6,861 nucleotides of DNA from DATFYM01 sp035315065 (GCA_035315065.1 DATFYM010000220.1:1-6861), one strand, 5' to 3'. Positions 1 through 6,262 are shown, counted from the first letter of the stretch. Notes: a model not told the origin generated them from the letters alone. Made by a program: numbers and translations.

Positions 1-264
1 TCGCTCTGGAGAGATTCTCCGGGGTTCATTTCGGCGCGCCCGCGGGGCGGCAGTAGTCGCGGTGGCCAAGCAAGCCGGCTTTCCGCTGCTCAAATCAAGG
101 TCTACCTCGCGCCGGATACCGTTATCGGCGGATTGGGGGCACTTCGAGCCTCCTTGACATCTTACCCGGACACCGAGTATTTTGTTGGCGGCTCGTCCAC
201 CATGCGTGGAAGGAGTTCCGAAGCCGTCCGACCATCTGGGCGGCTTCAGCCGTTTAGGGCTATT
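1..264. other. Left flank, no convincing gene
   Basis: I see no recognisable gene here. The first plus-strand frame is open from base 1 to a TGA at 271-273 (about 90 codons), entering from outside the window. It would run convergently into, and overlap by a few bases, the end of the minus-strand gene that stops at 265. Its middle part (IKVYLAPDTVIGGLGAL) looks more protein-like than its Arg/Ser/Gly-rich start, but it matches no family I know. The minus strand has only short open stretches. A type I restriction subunit (hsdR), which could be expected after this operon, is not recognisable in any frame. Confidence 0.3.
220..247 (-). terminator. Hairpin after the defence operon, possible terminator
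   Basis: The arms gaagccgtcc (220-229) and gggcggcttc (238-247) pair over 10 positions around an 8-nt loop. One position is U-G in plus-strand RNA but an A-C mismatch in minus-strand RNA. The stem begins 17 nt past the stop codon of the last gene of the minus-strand operon, where a terminator is expected. No clear U-run follows on either strand, so it is not a classical intrinsic terminator. It could instead be an mRNA 3'-end stabilising structure or lie between convergent genes. Confidence 0.35.
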
Positions 265-1029
265 TCAGACTGACAGTTCCTGCCGTACGTCTTCGCGTTT
301 GCTCCAGAGCACGGGATGTACGTCGTAGCTCCTGAACACATCGACTACCATCGTAGGAGGGGGTTGCTCGGCGTCATTCAGAATCGCGTAAGCCTGAGAC
401 GCGGGTGGGCGCACTTCCTTGGTATCAATCCACGAGAAGACTAGAATCTCCGCCGTGGTTTTATTGGGCCGGTTGACCGTCCGGAGAATTCGCTCCGGTC
501 TGACTCTGGACTTGGGAATCACAAAATCAAACAGATGATCGATGCCGCTCTTGCCGGTGAACTTCACTCTCGGTGTGTAGCGGATTTCGTGCAACTCGAG
601 CCAGGCAAGAACGTCCTCGTAAAAGAGACTGCTGACCACCGGGGACGCTACGTAGAAGAGGTCGTTCACAGCCAGCATGGCTTGAACCAGGTTGTGCTTG
701 CGGAGCGCGAAGTTATCCGGAGACGCCTTCACCTCCAGCCGGCCTTCTTCGAGATGCACGCCGAATCCGTTTAGCGTCATCTTGAGGAGGGCCTGCCTTT
801 TCCCGCTGTCCAGCTTGCAACCCGAGAGTTGCAGGTCCTGAAGCACGTAGCCATCGTCGGTGAGAGTATATTGGCCGTTATTCCGTTGGGCGTAGATCTG
901 CAAATAGTCATTATGCCGGTCGAGGTAGGGGGTGGTGATCTCCACCCAGTCGTTGACCTCTCGGAGGACGGTTTTATCCTTCAGCCAGGCGCGGTGTCGA
1001 TCGAGCAGAGCTTGTACTTCGCTAATCAT
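265..1029 (-). CDS. DUF1828/DUF1829-type protein, second tandem copy
   Basis: A 254-aa soluble protein with no signal peptide or membrane segment. The N-terminal part (about residues 28-66) carries the DUF1828-type pattern: ITTPYL, then DYLQIY, then YTLTDDGYVLQDL. The C-terminal half (about 130-254) looks like DUF1829, with G-KSG-HLFDF near 159-169 and a terminal LWSKREDV. The two domains are known to occur together. Their biochemical function is unknown to me, though they sit in accessory and defence-type loci. It resembles the upstream neighbour along its length, so the pair are diverged paralogues. An in-frame GTG lies 9 nt upstream at 1038. I prefer ATG 1029 because GAGTGGG lies just before it, while the GTG has no ribosome site. 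The gap to the previous gene is 27 nt, so it is probably the last gene of the operon. Confidence 0.8.
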   Translation of the reverse strand: MISEVQALLDRHRAWLKDKTVLREVNDWVEITTPYLDRHNDYLQIYAQRNNGQYTLTDDGYVLQDLQLSGCKLDSGKRQALLKMTLNGFGVHLEEGRLEVKASPDNFALRKHNLVQAMLAVNDLFYVASPVVSSLFYEDVLAWLELHEIRYTPRVKFTGKSGIDHLFDFVIPKSRVRPERILRTVNRPNKTTAEILVFSWIDTKEVRPPASQAYAILNDAEQPPPTMVVDVFRSYDVHPVLWSKREDVRQELSV

Positions 1030-1056
1030 ACAACCCACTCGTGGATGATGGGGAGC

Positions 1057-1824
1057 TTAGGCCACTAACCTTTCCACGAGTTCGTCAGGCTTGGACCAAA
1101 ATGCAACCTCCGAAAGCTCCCCAACCAGCCGGAAATCCTCGGGATTCCACACGTCCAGGGAGTCGTCGAATAATGAAATGAAAGCAAGAGCCTCTGGTCC
1201 CAATTTCAGATGGCTTAAGTCGTGCCACTCGGACGTCACATGCTCGGCTATTCCGCGAGCAGCCGCACGACTTGCCGTGCTCAAGACACACATCAGTGCA
1301 CTTCGCCGCGGATGGCGGATATGGAAATCGACGGTCCAAGTACGTCCTGATCTTCCGGGAAGCGTTTCCCCTCGATCAAAGCGCATATGCCGCTCGTCGA
1401 GGAAGCCCTCAACCTCATCTGTGATTGATTCGAACACCCTCGTTCTCATTGTGAACCACACATCGGACACCCTCAACGCCGCCTGGGCCAGACGGGTTAC
1501 GGCGCTACTCAGGTCGTCCGAGGGCTTTACCCGAGCCATAAGCATTCCGCGAAAGAGCTCAACGCCGTGGTTGAGGCAAGCGTCCCGGATCAACTTGTTC
1601 TGCCTGGGAGATCGCCGCTGCGCAATGGATTGCATTCGCAGCCAACGCAGAGTCTCGCCCAGATCCGTCAGCGTCGCCTCGCCTTCCTCTTGCCTGAGGA
1701 AGAGGTCGATTACGTCGCCATCGGGGTACAGGTAAGGCGTTCGAATGCGGGTGTAGCCGTTCACAGCCGAACACGAGAACAGCCCCCCCATCGTCTGCGC
1801 AATTTGTTCACAGGGTGACAGCAT
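1057..1824 (-). CDS. DUF1828/DUF1829-type protein, first tandem copy
   Basis: A 255-aa soluble protein. Residues 26-62 show the same N-terminal signature as the downstream gene: IRTPYL, DVIDLF, then ATLTDLGETLRWL. Later shared blocks are LNHGVEL near 84-90 (LNGFGVHL in the partner), a run around 106-124 ending SDVWFT (NDLFYV in the partner), GRSG with VDF near 157-167, and AFWSKPDEL at 241-249. I therefore read it as a DUF1828/DUF1829-type protein, more diverged and more Arg-rich than its partner. The start ATG overlaps the stop of the upstream gene in TAATG, which points to translational coupling. An AGGAGGG (plus coordinates 1839-1845) lies 14 nt upstream, rather far for its own ribosome site. 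Its role is unknown. Its position ties it to the type I RM operon. Confidence 0.75.
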   Translation of the reverse strand: MLSPCEQIAQTMGGLFSCSAVNGYTRIRTPYLYPDGDVIDLFLRQEEGEATLTDLGETLRWLRMQSIAQRRSPRQNKLIRDACLNHGVELFRGMLMARVKPSDDLSSAVTRLAQAALRVSDVWFTMRTRVFESITDEVEGFLDERHMRFDRGETLPGRSGRTWTVDFHIRHPRRSALMCVLSTASRAAARGIAEHVTSEWHDLSHLKLGPEALAFISLFDDSLDVWNPEDFRLVGELSEVAFWSKPDELVERLVA

Positions 1825-2279
1825 TAGAATACCGGTTGCCCTCCTGAAGCCGACAGAGCCAAGTGTAACATGCCATTGTGGGTAATCCTAGCCTCGGCGC
1901 AGAACTGTGTCCAGGCGGCAACCGGATCGTCCACCGGAGCCGTAATGTCAGGAGGAACATAAGCTTGCTTGTCCCTCTGCCCCTCGCTCCAGCGGTGTTT
2001 GTGCCTGTCGCCAACGTGATCGCAGCGGGGATTGTGATGGTCGATCCCGAGGCACAGCCCGTAGATTCGACCCTCCCCTCTATGAATCAGCACGTAGCTC
2101 AGCTTTCGTGCTTCCGAGTTGTAGCTACCCCTCACAAAGAGCGGATAGCCAGCCTCGGAACTGATCTCCGCCCGGAACTCAACGGCGGGCGAATGGTCTT
2201 CGTCCTCGCCCCATGAAATTTCACCGTCAATTCGTTTTGAAATATCCGCGATGATTGCTTCGAATTCACCTTGCGTCAT
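1824..2279 (-). CDS. Cys/His-rich hypothetical protein in the RM operon
   Basis: A 151-aa protein with no signal peptide or membrane segment. The N-terminus is acidic and probably helical (EFEAIIADISKRIDGE). Residues 35-70 look like beta strands. Residues 73-100 are the most distinctive part: Cys76, His81, His82, Cys86, His88, His93 and His95 lie within 20 residues, followed by RW and then D-K-AYVPPDI near 103-112. The pattern could bind a metal, but that is inference. The order HN-P, H-H, then D-K-AY-P is reminiscent of DUF6978-type proteins. I cannot confirm that assignment. It starts 23 nt after hsdS with AGGA (plus 2288-2291) 8 nt before ATG, and its stop overlaps the next ATG by one base. 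It is thus the first of three accessory genes co-transcribed with hsdS. Confidence 0.75.
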   Translation of the reverse strand: MTQGEFEAIIADISKRIDGEISWGEDEDHSPAVEFRAEISSEAGYPLFVRGSYNSEARKLSYVLIHRGEGRIYGLCLGIDHHNPRCDHVGDRHKHRWSEGQRDKQAYVPPDITAPVDDPVAAWTQFCAEARITHNGMLHLALSASGGQPVF

Positions 2280-2302
2280 GGTTATAATCCTGCAGTAACA
2301 GT

Positions 2303-3589
2303 CTACGCCTGAACCAACTTCTCTGAATAGGGCAGACGTGCGGCGTCTTTGATGCGAAGCTCACCAGAGATGAGCTTGGGCAGCAGCGCGTCGCGCAGCC
2401 CGGCGAGGGTATTGTCTTCTCCCTCCAGACCGAAAGACCGGGCAAGCAGGGGCTCAACGAGAGTGTTCCAACCGAGCAAGACCGGCTTGGGAGGCCGCAC
2501 CGCAAGCAGCCGTTTCAGATCCTCAACGGTTACATGCCCAAGGCCTGTCGTCTGCTTGTTCCGCGCGACTTCCGCAAAGACGGGGAGAAGGCTTCGGAGA
2601 GTCATCAGCACGAACGCTCTCTCATGCGCACTATTCGGGACAACTCGGAAAATGTGCTGGTTCAGCCACGCCGGACCATGGTTCCAGACAAAGATGTCGA
2701 TCGAGGTGTCAGGATTCCCCGACCATGAGAAAAGTACGTCTCCGTCCTCGATTCTGTACTTGTCCGGCATTTTGACGTCGGAGAATCGCGTTTGAGCTGT
2801 CACTCCGGCCTTCAACTCAGCAATCTTTATGATGGGGAACCCACGACGCTCTTCGTTTGGCTCAAACGCGCGATACGCCGCCCCATTGATATACGTAGCA
2901 AGGTCATAGACTGGGGACGCGCACCACCCTCTCGGAATTTCCCCCAGTTCGGAGTTCTCGAATGAATCCGGGAACAGGTCGGCGAGGGGCTTGGGCAATC
3001 CGGGGTCGCGGTCTTCGGCTTTGGCGCGGACGGGGTCGAAGTCCACGAACCACGACCTGAACAGCGCCCGCGCCATCGCCTCCAGCGTCTCGTTCATGCT
3101 CCGGTTGAGCTCAATCTTCGCAGAGAAATCGAAATACGTGTCGCCGATGAACTCCTGTAGCTTTCGATCGGGAATCGGCAATACCAGCTTGTCAAAGTCC
3201 CCCTTCTTGAAATGCGGAATAAGCGTTCCTACATGTAATTGCTCGATCAGCTCCTGCACCTCCCTGGATCGGAGGAGCGCAAACAGGAACCGGGGGTAGA
3301 CCTTCTTAACATCGGCGCGAATTGCGACCATGTCCTGGGCGATGCAGAAATCCACCGGATCCGGAACCATACAAACCCGTCCAGGGGTTCCCTTCGTCAC
3401 GAAGAGCAAATCTCCGGGCTCCGGATCGACGTGGCGGACATTCTCATACGTCGGGTAGAGAAGGTCATTTCTCACGCAGTTGGTTGCGATTAGCGGAATT
3501 CCAGTAGGGGTTGTTGGGCAGGTCCGCCCCCGGTTATCCACGATGTTGCTCAGCAAACTTTCGAACGGTTGCCAGTCGTCAGATGCCAT
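2303..3589 (-). CDS. hsdS: Type I restriction enzyme specificity subunit
   Basis: HsdS reads the split DNA target and positions two HsdM subunits for adenine methylation, plus HsdR if present. The protein has 428 aa, the usual length for two target-recognition domains (TRDs). TRD1 covers about residues 1-145. The central conserved helix contains LNRSMNETLEAMARALFRSW at 161-180, followed by FVDFDPVRAKAE. TRD2 opens with GEIPRGW (216-222) and runs to about 370. The C-terminal conserved helix holds DNTLAGLRDALLPKLISGEL (392-411). Both conserved spacers are present, so it appears intact. I chose ATG 3589 over the upstream in-frame TTG 3595 because AAGGAG lies 7 nt before the ATG but only 1 nt before the TTG. 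Its start lies inside the frame-corrected 3' end of hsdM, as is common in these operons. Confidence 0.95.
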   Translation of the reverse strand: MASDDWQPFESLLSNIVDNRGRTCPTTPTGIPLIATNCVRNDLLYPTYENVRHVDPEPGDLLFVTKGTPGRVCMVPDPVDFCIAQDMVAIRADVKKVYPRFLFALLRSREVQELIEQLHVGTLIPHFKKGDFDKLVLPIPDRKLQEFIGDTYFDFSAKIELNRSMNETLEAMARALFRSWFVDFDPVRAKAEDRDPGLPKPLADLFPDSFENSELGEIPRGWCASPVYDLATYINGAAYRAFEPNEERRGFPIIKIAELKAGVTAQTRFSDVKMPDKYRIEDGDVLFSWSGNPDTSIDIFVWNHGPAWLNQHIFRVVPNSAHERAFVLMTLRSLLPVFAEVARNKQTTGLGHVTVEDLKRLLAVRPPKPVLLGWNTLVEPLLARSFGLEGEDNTLAGLRDALLPKLISGELRIKDAARLPYSEKLVQA

Positions 3590-3737
3590 ACCCAAGCTCC
3601 TTCAGGTTGGCAGCGATGGCGGCATCGAGCTTCGCAGCTTCCGCCTGCTGGTCCCGCAGCGTTGCGGTGAGCCGCCGCATCTTCTTGTCAAACGGTTCGG
3701 CGTCCTCTTCGGCGGCTTCGGCCCCGACGTAGCGGCC
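3579..3737 (-). other. Out-of-frame true 3' end of hsdM
   Basis: In the frame next to the one used by the rest of hsdM, this stretch encodes GRYVGAEAAEEDAEPFDKKM, then a helix (RRLTATLRDQQAEAAKLD) and a terminal NLKELGYGI followed by TGA at 3579-3581. This is a typical HsdM tail: the LTPGRYVG motif, an acidic linker, then a coiled-coil helix. Adding one C to the CC at 3736-3737 (plus strand) joins it to the upstream frame and gives a 509-aa protein whose end overlaps hsdS by 11 nt. The junction reads ctcacgccggccgctacgtc on the minus strand, where GGG would be expected in place of GG. Confidence 0.85.
3597..3602 (-). promoter_or_regulatory. hsdS ribosome binding site
   Basis: AAGGAG on the minus strand, 7 nt upstream of ATG 3589. 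It decides the hsdS start in favour of ATG over the TTG six bases upstream. It lies within the coding sequence of frame-corrected hsdM, so hsdS translation is probably coupled to ribosomes finishing hsdM. Confidence 0.75.
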
Positions 3738-5107
3738 GGCGTGAGGACGTGGCCGTGCTTGCGGATGTCATCCAGCTTGGCCGCCTTGCAGAAGCCGGGC
3801 ACGTCGGCGTATTCGCCCGCTGATTTGTCGCCGCGCCAGGCGTGGTACGTACCCGCGATCTTCGCGACGTCGTGGTCAGTGAGTTCGCGGTGGACGCGGT
3901 CCATCATCGACCCCATCTTGCGCGCATCAATGAATAACGTCTCGCCCCGACGGTCGCGGAATCGGCCGTTTCTTTTGTTTCGAGCTAGGAACCAAAGGCA
4001 GACCGGAATCTGGGTGGCGTAGAAGAGTTGACCCGGCAGCGCCACCATACAATCCACCAAGTCCGCCTCGATGATGTTCTTACGTATCTCACCTTCACCC
4101 GACTGGTTCGACGACATGGAGCCGTTAGCCAGCACAAAGCCGGCAAGCCCCGTGGGCGCGAGGTGGTGGACGAAGTGCTGCACCCACGCGAAGTTGGCGT
4201 TGCTGGCAGGCGGAACCCCGTAGACCCAGCGCTTGTCGCCTTTGAGCAGTTCACCCCGCCAGTCACTGTCGTTGAATGGTGGGTTTGCCAGCACGTAGTC
4301 GGCCTTGAGGTCGGGGTGCCGGTCGTTGTGGAAGGTGTCACCGTGGGCAATCTGGGCGTCGATTCCACGAATAGCGAGGTTCATCTTGGCGAGGCGCCAC
4401 GTGGTGTAGTTCGACTCTTGACCGTAGATGGAGATGTCGCCGATCCTGCCGCTGTGAGCCTCGATAAACTTCTCGCTGCTCACGAACATTCCGCCCGACC
4501 CGCAGCAGGGGTCGTAAACGCGCCCCTTATACGGAGCGAGCATCTCGACCAGCACCCGGACAACCCAGGACGGAGTGTAGAACTGCCCGCCCTTCTTGCC
4601 CTCGGCACTCGCGAACTGGGCGAGGAAATACTCGTACACGTGGCCAAGAACGTCCTTGGCACGATCGGCGGGGCTGCCGAGGCCAATGTCGCTAACCAGA
4701 GTGATCAGTTGGCCGAGCCGCTGCTTGTCGAGTCCGGGGCGGCCGAAGTCCTTGGGCAGAACACTCTTGAGCGACGGGTTATCGCGCTCGATGGCGCTCA
4801 TAGCATCGTCCACGAGCTTGCCGATGGTTGGCTGCGGAGCATTAGCGCGCAGATGTTGCCACCGCGCCTCCTTGGGAACCCAGAAAATGTTGGCGGCGCG
4901 ATACTCGTCCGGGTCTTCCGGGTCGGCCCCCTGCATCGTCTGGCCTTCGAGCTCCGCGTGCTTGGCCTCGAAAGCGTCGGAGATGTATTTGAGGAAGATC
5001 AGCCCGAGAACGACGTGCTTATACTCCGCCGCGTCCATGTTGTTCCGCAGCGCGTCAGCAGCCGCCCAAAGCTTCGATTCAAATCCCAGGGGAGTGCCAT
5101 TAGCCAA
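3602..5107 (-). CDS. hsdM: Type I methyltransferase subunit, C-terminus frameshifted
   Basis: HsdM transfers a methyl group from S-adenosylmethionine to adenine N6 within the HsdM2-HsdS complex. As read, the protein has 501 aa. The N-terminal helical domain (about 8-150) has the typical opening FESKLWAAADALRNNMDAAE. The catalytic domain begins at GQFYTP (174-179, motif X), followed by the SAM-binding DPCCGSGGMF (199-208, motif I) and the adenine-N6 signature NPPF (275-278, motif IV). All catalytic motifs are present. After HVLTP (457) the last 44 residues are an abnormal Pro/Arg/Ser-rich tail. The next frame instead encodes a normal HsdM C-terminus (see 3579-3737). The start is TTG 5107, supported by AGAAAGG 8 nt upstream. 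The HsdS-contacting C-terminal helices would be lost in the product as read, so activity is doubtful unless the shift is a sequence error. Confidence 0.9.
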   Translation of the reverse strand: MANGTPLGFESKLWAAADALRNNMDAAEYKHVVLGLIFLKYISDAFEAKHAELEGQTMQGADPEDPDEYRAANIFWVPKEARWQHLRANAPQPTIGKLVDDAMSAIERDNPSLKSVLPKDFGRPGLDKQRLGQLITLVSDIGLGSPADRAKDVLGHVYEYFLAQFASAEGKKGGQFYTPSWVVRVLVEMLAPYKGRVYDPCCGSGGMFVSSEKFIEAHSGRIGDISIYGQESNYTTWRLAKMNLAIRGIDAQIAHGDTFHNDRHPDLKADYVLANPPFNDSDWRGELLKGDKRWVYGVPPASNANFAWVQHFVHHLAPTGLAGFVLANGSMSSNQSGEGEIRKNIIEADLVDCMVALPGQLFYATQIPVCLWFLARNKRNGRFRDRRGETLFIDARKMGSMMDRVHRELTDHDVAKIAGTYHAWRGDKSAGEYADVPGFCKAAKLDDIRKHGHVLTPAATSGPKPPKRTPNRLTRRCGGSPQRCGTSRRKLRSSMPPSLPT

Positions 5108-5115
5108 TTGAGTTG

Positions 5116-5122
5116 CCTTTCT
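5116..5122 (-). promoter_or_regulatory. hsdM ribosome binding site
   Basis: AGAAAGG on the minus strand, 8 nt upstream of TTG 5107. It supports TTG as the hsdM start, since no in-frame ATG or GTG with a comparable site is nearby. I found no -35/-10 pair at good spacing. TTGAAC with TATAGA 18 nt later exists, but its -10 box overlaps this ribosome site, so I do not call it a promoter. Confidence 0.6.
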
Positions 5123-5134
5123 ATATCTCGGTCT

Positions 5135-5195
5135 CGGTCAGGCGTTCAAACGCACCACACGCTTGCGCCTGTGGCAGTTGAAACGGCGGTCAGGC
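5135..5195. repeat. Direct 9-mers and short palindrome upstream of hsdM
   Basis: The 9-mer cggtcaggc occurs at 5135-5143 and again at 5187-5195, 52 bp apart (about five helical turns). The palindrome gcgttcaaacgc lies at 5142-5153, overlapping the end of the first copy. These sit 28 to 90 bp upstream of the hsdM start, where an operator for the RM operon might lie. No controller gene is in the window. Such short repeats could arise by chance. Confidence 0.3.
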
Positions 5196-5238
5196 TAAGA
5201 CGCGAGCGTACCGCTCCACCGCCCGATCGTCGCCACGT

Positions 5239-5490
5239 ATGATAACAGGAAATGACAATCAAGGGATGTATCTGCACAAGAAGGGGACTTTCATCCTTCA
5301 TTCCGAGACCCCGAAGAGGAATGGAGGTGATTACGATTTCGACCAGGTTTGTGTGGTGGAAGGCAATCGCATTCTCCGCTTGGCTAGAATCGATCCGCTG
5401 GCCGTATTGCCATTCACGCCAGGGCGTGTGCCAGCATTCGTGCAGTTGCCAGCATCTGGGCACCGCACGCCTCAGAACATTGAGGCGTGA
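5239..5490 (+). pseudogene. Broken gene with DYDFD polymerase-like motif
   Basis: An 83-codon frame opening at ATG 5239 without a good ribosome site. Residues 10-44 look like real protein: MYLHKKGTFILHSETPKR, then NGGDYDFDQVCVVEGNR. The Gly-Gly followed by three alternating Asp (31, 33, 35) and a hydrophobic strand resembles the DxDGD metal-binding loop of double-psi beta-barrel RNA polymerases, such as QDE-1-like RdRPs. Phe replaces Gly in the motif. After Arg44 the frame turns unconvincing. Skipping base 5371 gives FSAWLESIRW in the next frame, which continues the pattern better. Both ends are therefore missing or broken. I infer a relic of a larger gene. The family assignment rests on this motif alone and is tentative. 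It is divergent from hsdM. Confidence 0.4.
5415..5489. repeat. Cluster of CACGCC/GGCGTG inverted repeats
   Basis: Two hairpins share the same arms. The first is cacgcc-ag-ggcgtg at 5415-5428. The second is a perfect 9-bp stem, cacgcctca (5466-5474) with tgaggcgtg (5481-5489), around the 6-nt loop gaacat. Between them the 9-mer tgccagcat is repeated at 5429-5437 and 5447-5455, and gtgccag/ctgggcac can pair with one bulge. No U-run follows on either strand, so a terminator is not supported. It may be a REP-like element, an RNA structure, or the end of a decayed element. Confidence 0.5.
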
Positions 5491-5746
5491 CAGCCATAAG
5501 AGCCGCCTTTTCAGATGCATCACAGTCCACGCCGTTTGGATGTTAAAGTGCTAGGGATCCATGACGTGAGAGGTTAATAGAAGGAGGACTATGGCACTCA
5601 ACAATCTCGGACACTCCAGGCGGTTTGCGTCTCGGGCTGTATCGGACGGCGCGGCTGGTCGACGTTTCAAACATTTCGCCGGCAGACGTAACAAGCATCG
5701 ACAGCAATCGAGCCCTAGGCTCCGGGGCCGTGAGCAGGAACCTTTG
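5491..5746 (+). other. Leader before the STAS gene
   Basis: This stretch lies between the broken frame and the STAS start and holds no gene I can support. A strong Shine-Dalgarno AAGGAGG is at 5581-5587, but only 3 nt from ATG 5591. That ATG is in frame with the STAS gene and would add 52 N-terminal residues, rich in Arg, Ser and His and including rare AGG and AGA codons. They do not look like a folded domain. They may be an untranslated leader, an upstream extension or former coding sequence. I see no convincing -35/-10 promoter pair. Confidence 0.4.
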
Positions 5747-6094
5747 ATGATCACCGAATCCACCACGAGTCGCGGCTTAGGGATTAGCGTGCTTGACCTC
5801 GAGGGACACGCACTCGTTTCCTTGCGCGGCCGTGTTTCCATCGATTCTTCGCCGGACCTTCGCGATCGGCTTCTGGCGATACTCGACCGGTGGTCGCCGC
5901 CGACGCTCACGATCGACTTGGCGGAGGTGGCCTACATCGACTGCGCCGGCATTGCGATGCTGATGGAATCGCTCAAGATCGCGCACGGCCGCAAAACCAC
6001 TCTGGTGTTCAGGGGATTGCAAGATCGTCCTCGTTATTTCCTTCAAGCCACCGGCCTGCTGTATCGCTTCGGAACTAGTGGCCGGGCTGAATAG
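5747..6094 (+). CDS. STAS-domain protein, anti-sigma factor antagonist-like
   Basis: A 115-aa protein consisting of one STAS domain, the fold of SpoIIAA and RsbV, which bind anti-sigma factor kinases to release sigma factors. Visible blocks are the first strands ISVLDLEGHALVSLRGRVSI (13-32), LTIDLAEVAYID (54-65), CAGIAMLMESLK (66-77) and the TTLVFRGL strand (94-101). The residue straight after Asp65 is phosphorylated Ser in SpoIIAA and RsbV. Here it is Cys66, followed by Ala67, so classic phospho-switching is unlikely. I chose ATG 5747 because AGGA lies 7 nt upstream and the protein then has normal STAS length. A start at 5591 (167 aa) with AAGGAGG is possible. No kinase or sigma gene is adjacent, so the partner is unknown. 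It has no visible link to the RM operon. Confidence 0.8.
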   Translation: MITESTTSRGLGISVLDLEGHALVSLRGRVSIDSSPDLRDRLLAILDRWSPPTLTIDLAEVAYIDCAGIAMLMESLKIAHGRKTTLVFRGLQDRPRYFLQATGLLYRFGTSGRAE

Positions 6095-6244
6095 TTCCAC
6101 GGTCTCAGAGGTTGTCTGATGGCGACTCTCAATTCAGTAATTGGGGTCCTTGGCAAACGGTTCCATGGCAATGAAAATACACGACATCGTGGCTTCCGTG
6201 TAAACCGACTGAATTCTCGACTCCGGGCGCGGTTCGGGAACGTG

Positions 6245-6262
6245 ACGGCCGTCGGCGTTTTT
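6245..6262 (+). terminator. Weak terminator candidate after the STAS gene
   Basis: acggccgtcggcgt can fold with one bulged G into a short GC-rich stem (ac-gcc/ggc-gt around gtc), followed at once by ttttt (6258-6262). The stem is short and lies about 150 nt after the STAS stop codon, so this is only a candidate. The rest of the 6095-6326 gap holds nothing I recognise. Confidence 0.3.

Noticed and set aside
1091..1735. A 214-codon plus-strand open frame opposite the first DUF1828-type gene
   Set aside because: It is Ser/Arg-rich with no family features, and it lies wholly antisense to a gene with recognisable paralogous blocks.
3595..3595. TTG as the hsdS start
   Set aside because: The AAGGAG site is only 1 nt from the TTG but 7 nt from ATG 3589.
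5122..5151. TTGAAC and TATAGA, 18 nt apart, as an hsdM promoter
   Set aside because: The -10 box overlaps the ribosome binding site, so the transcript would start inside or after it.
4028..5242. A 404-codon plus-strand open frame opposite hsdM
   Set aside because: It is antisense to hsdM, whose catalytic motifs prove the minus strand codes. The long frame is a by-product of high GC codon usage.
6131..6215. 8-bp inverted repeat aattcagt / actgaatt
   Set aside because: The arms are short, AT-rich and 69 nt apart, with no extension. Chance is a sufficient explanation.
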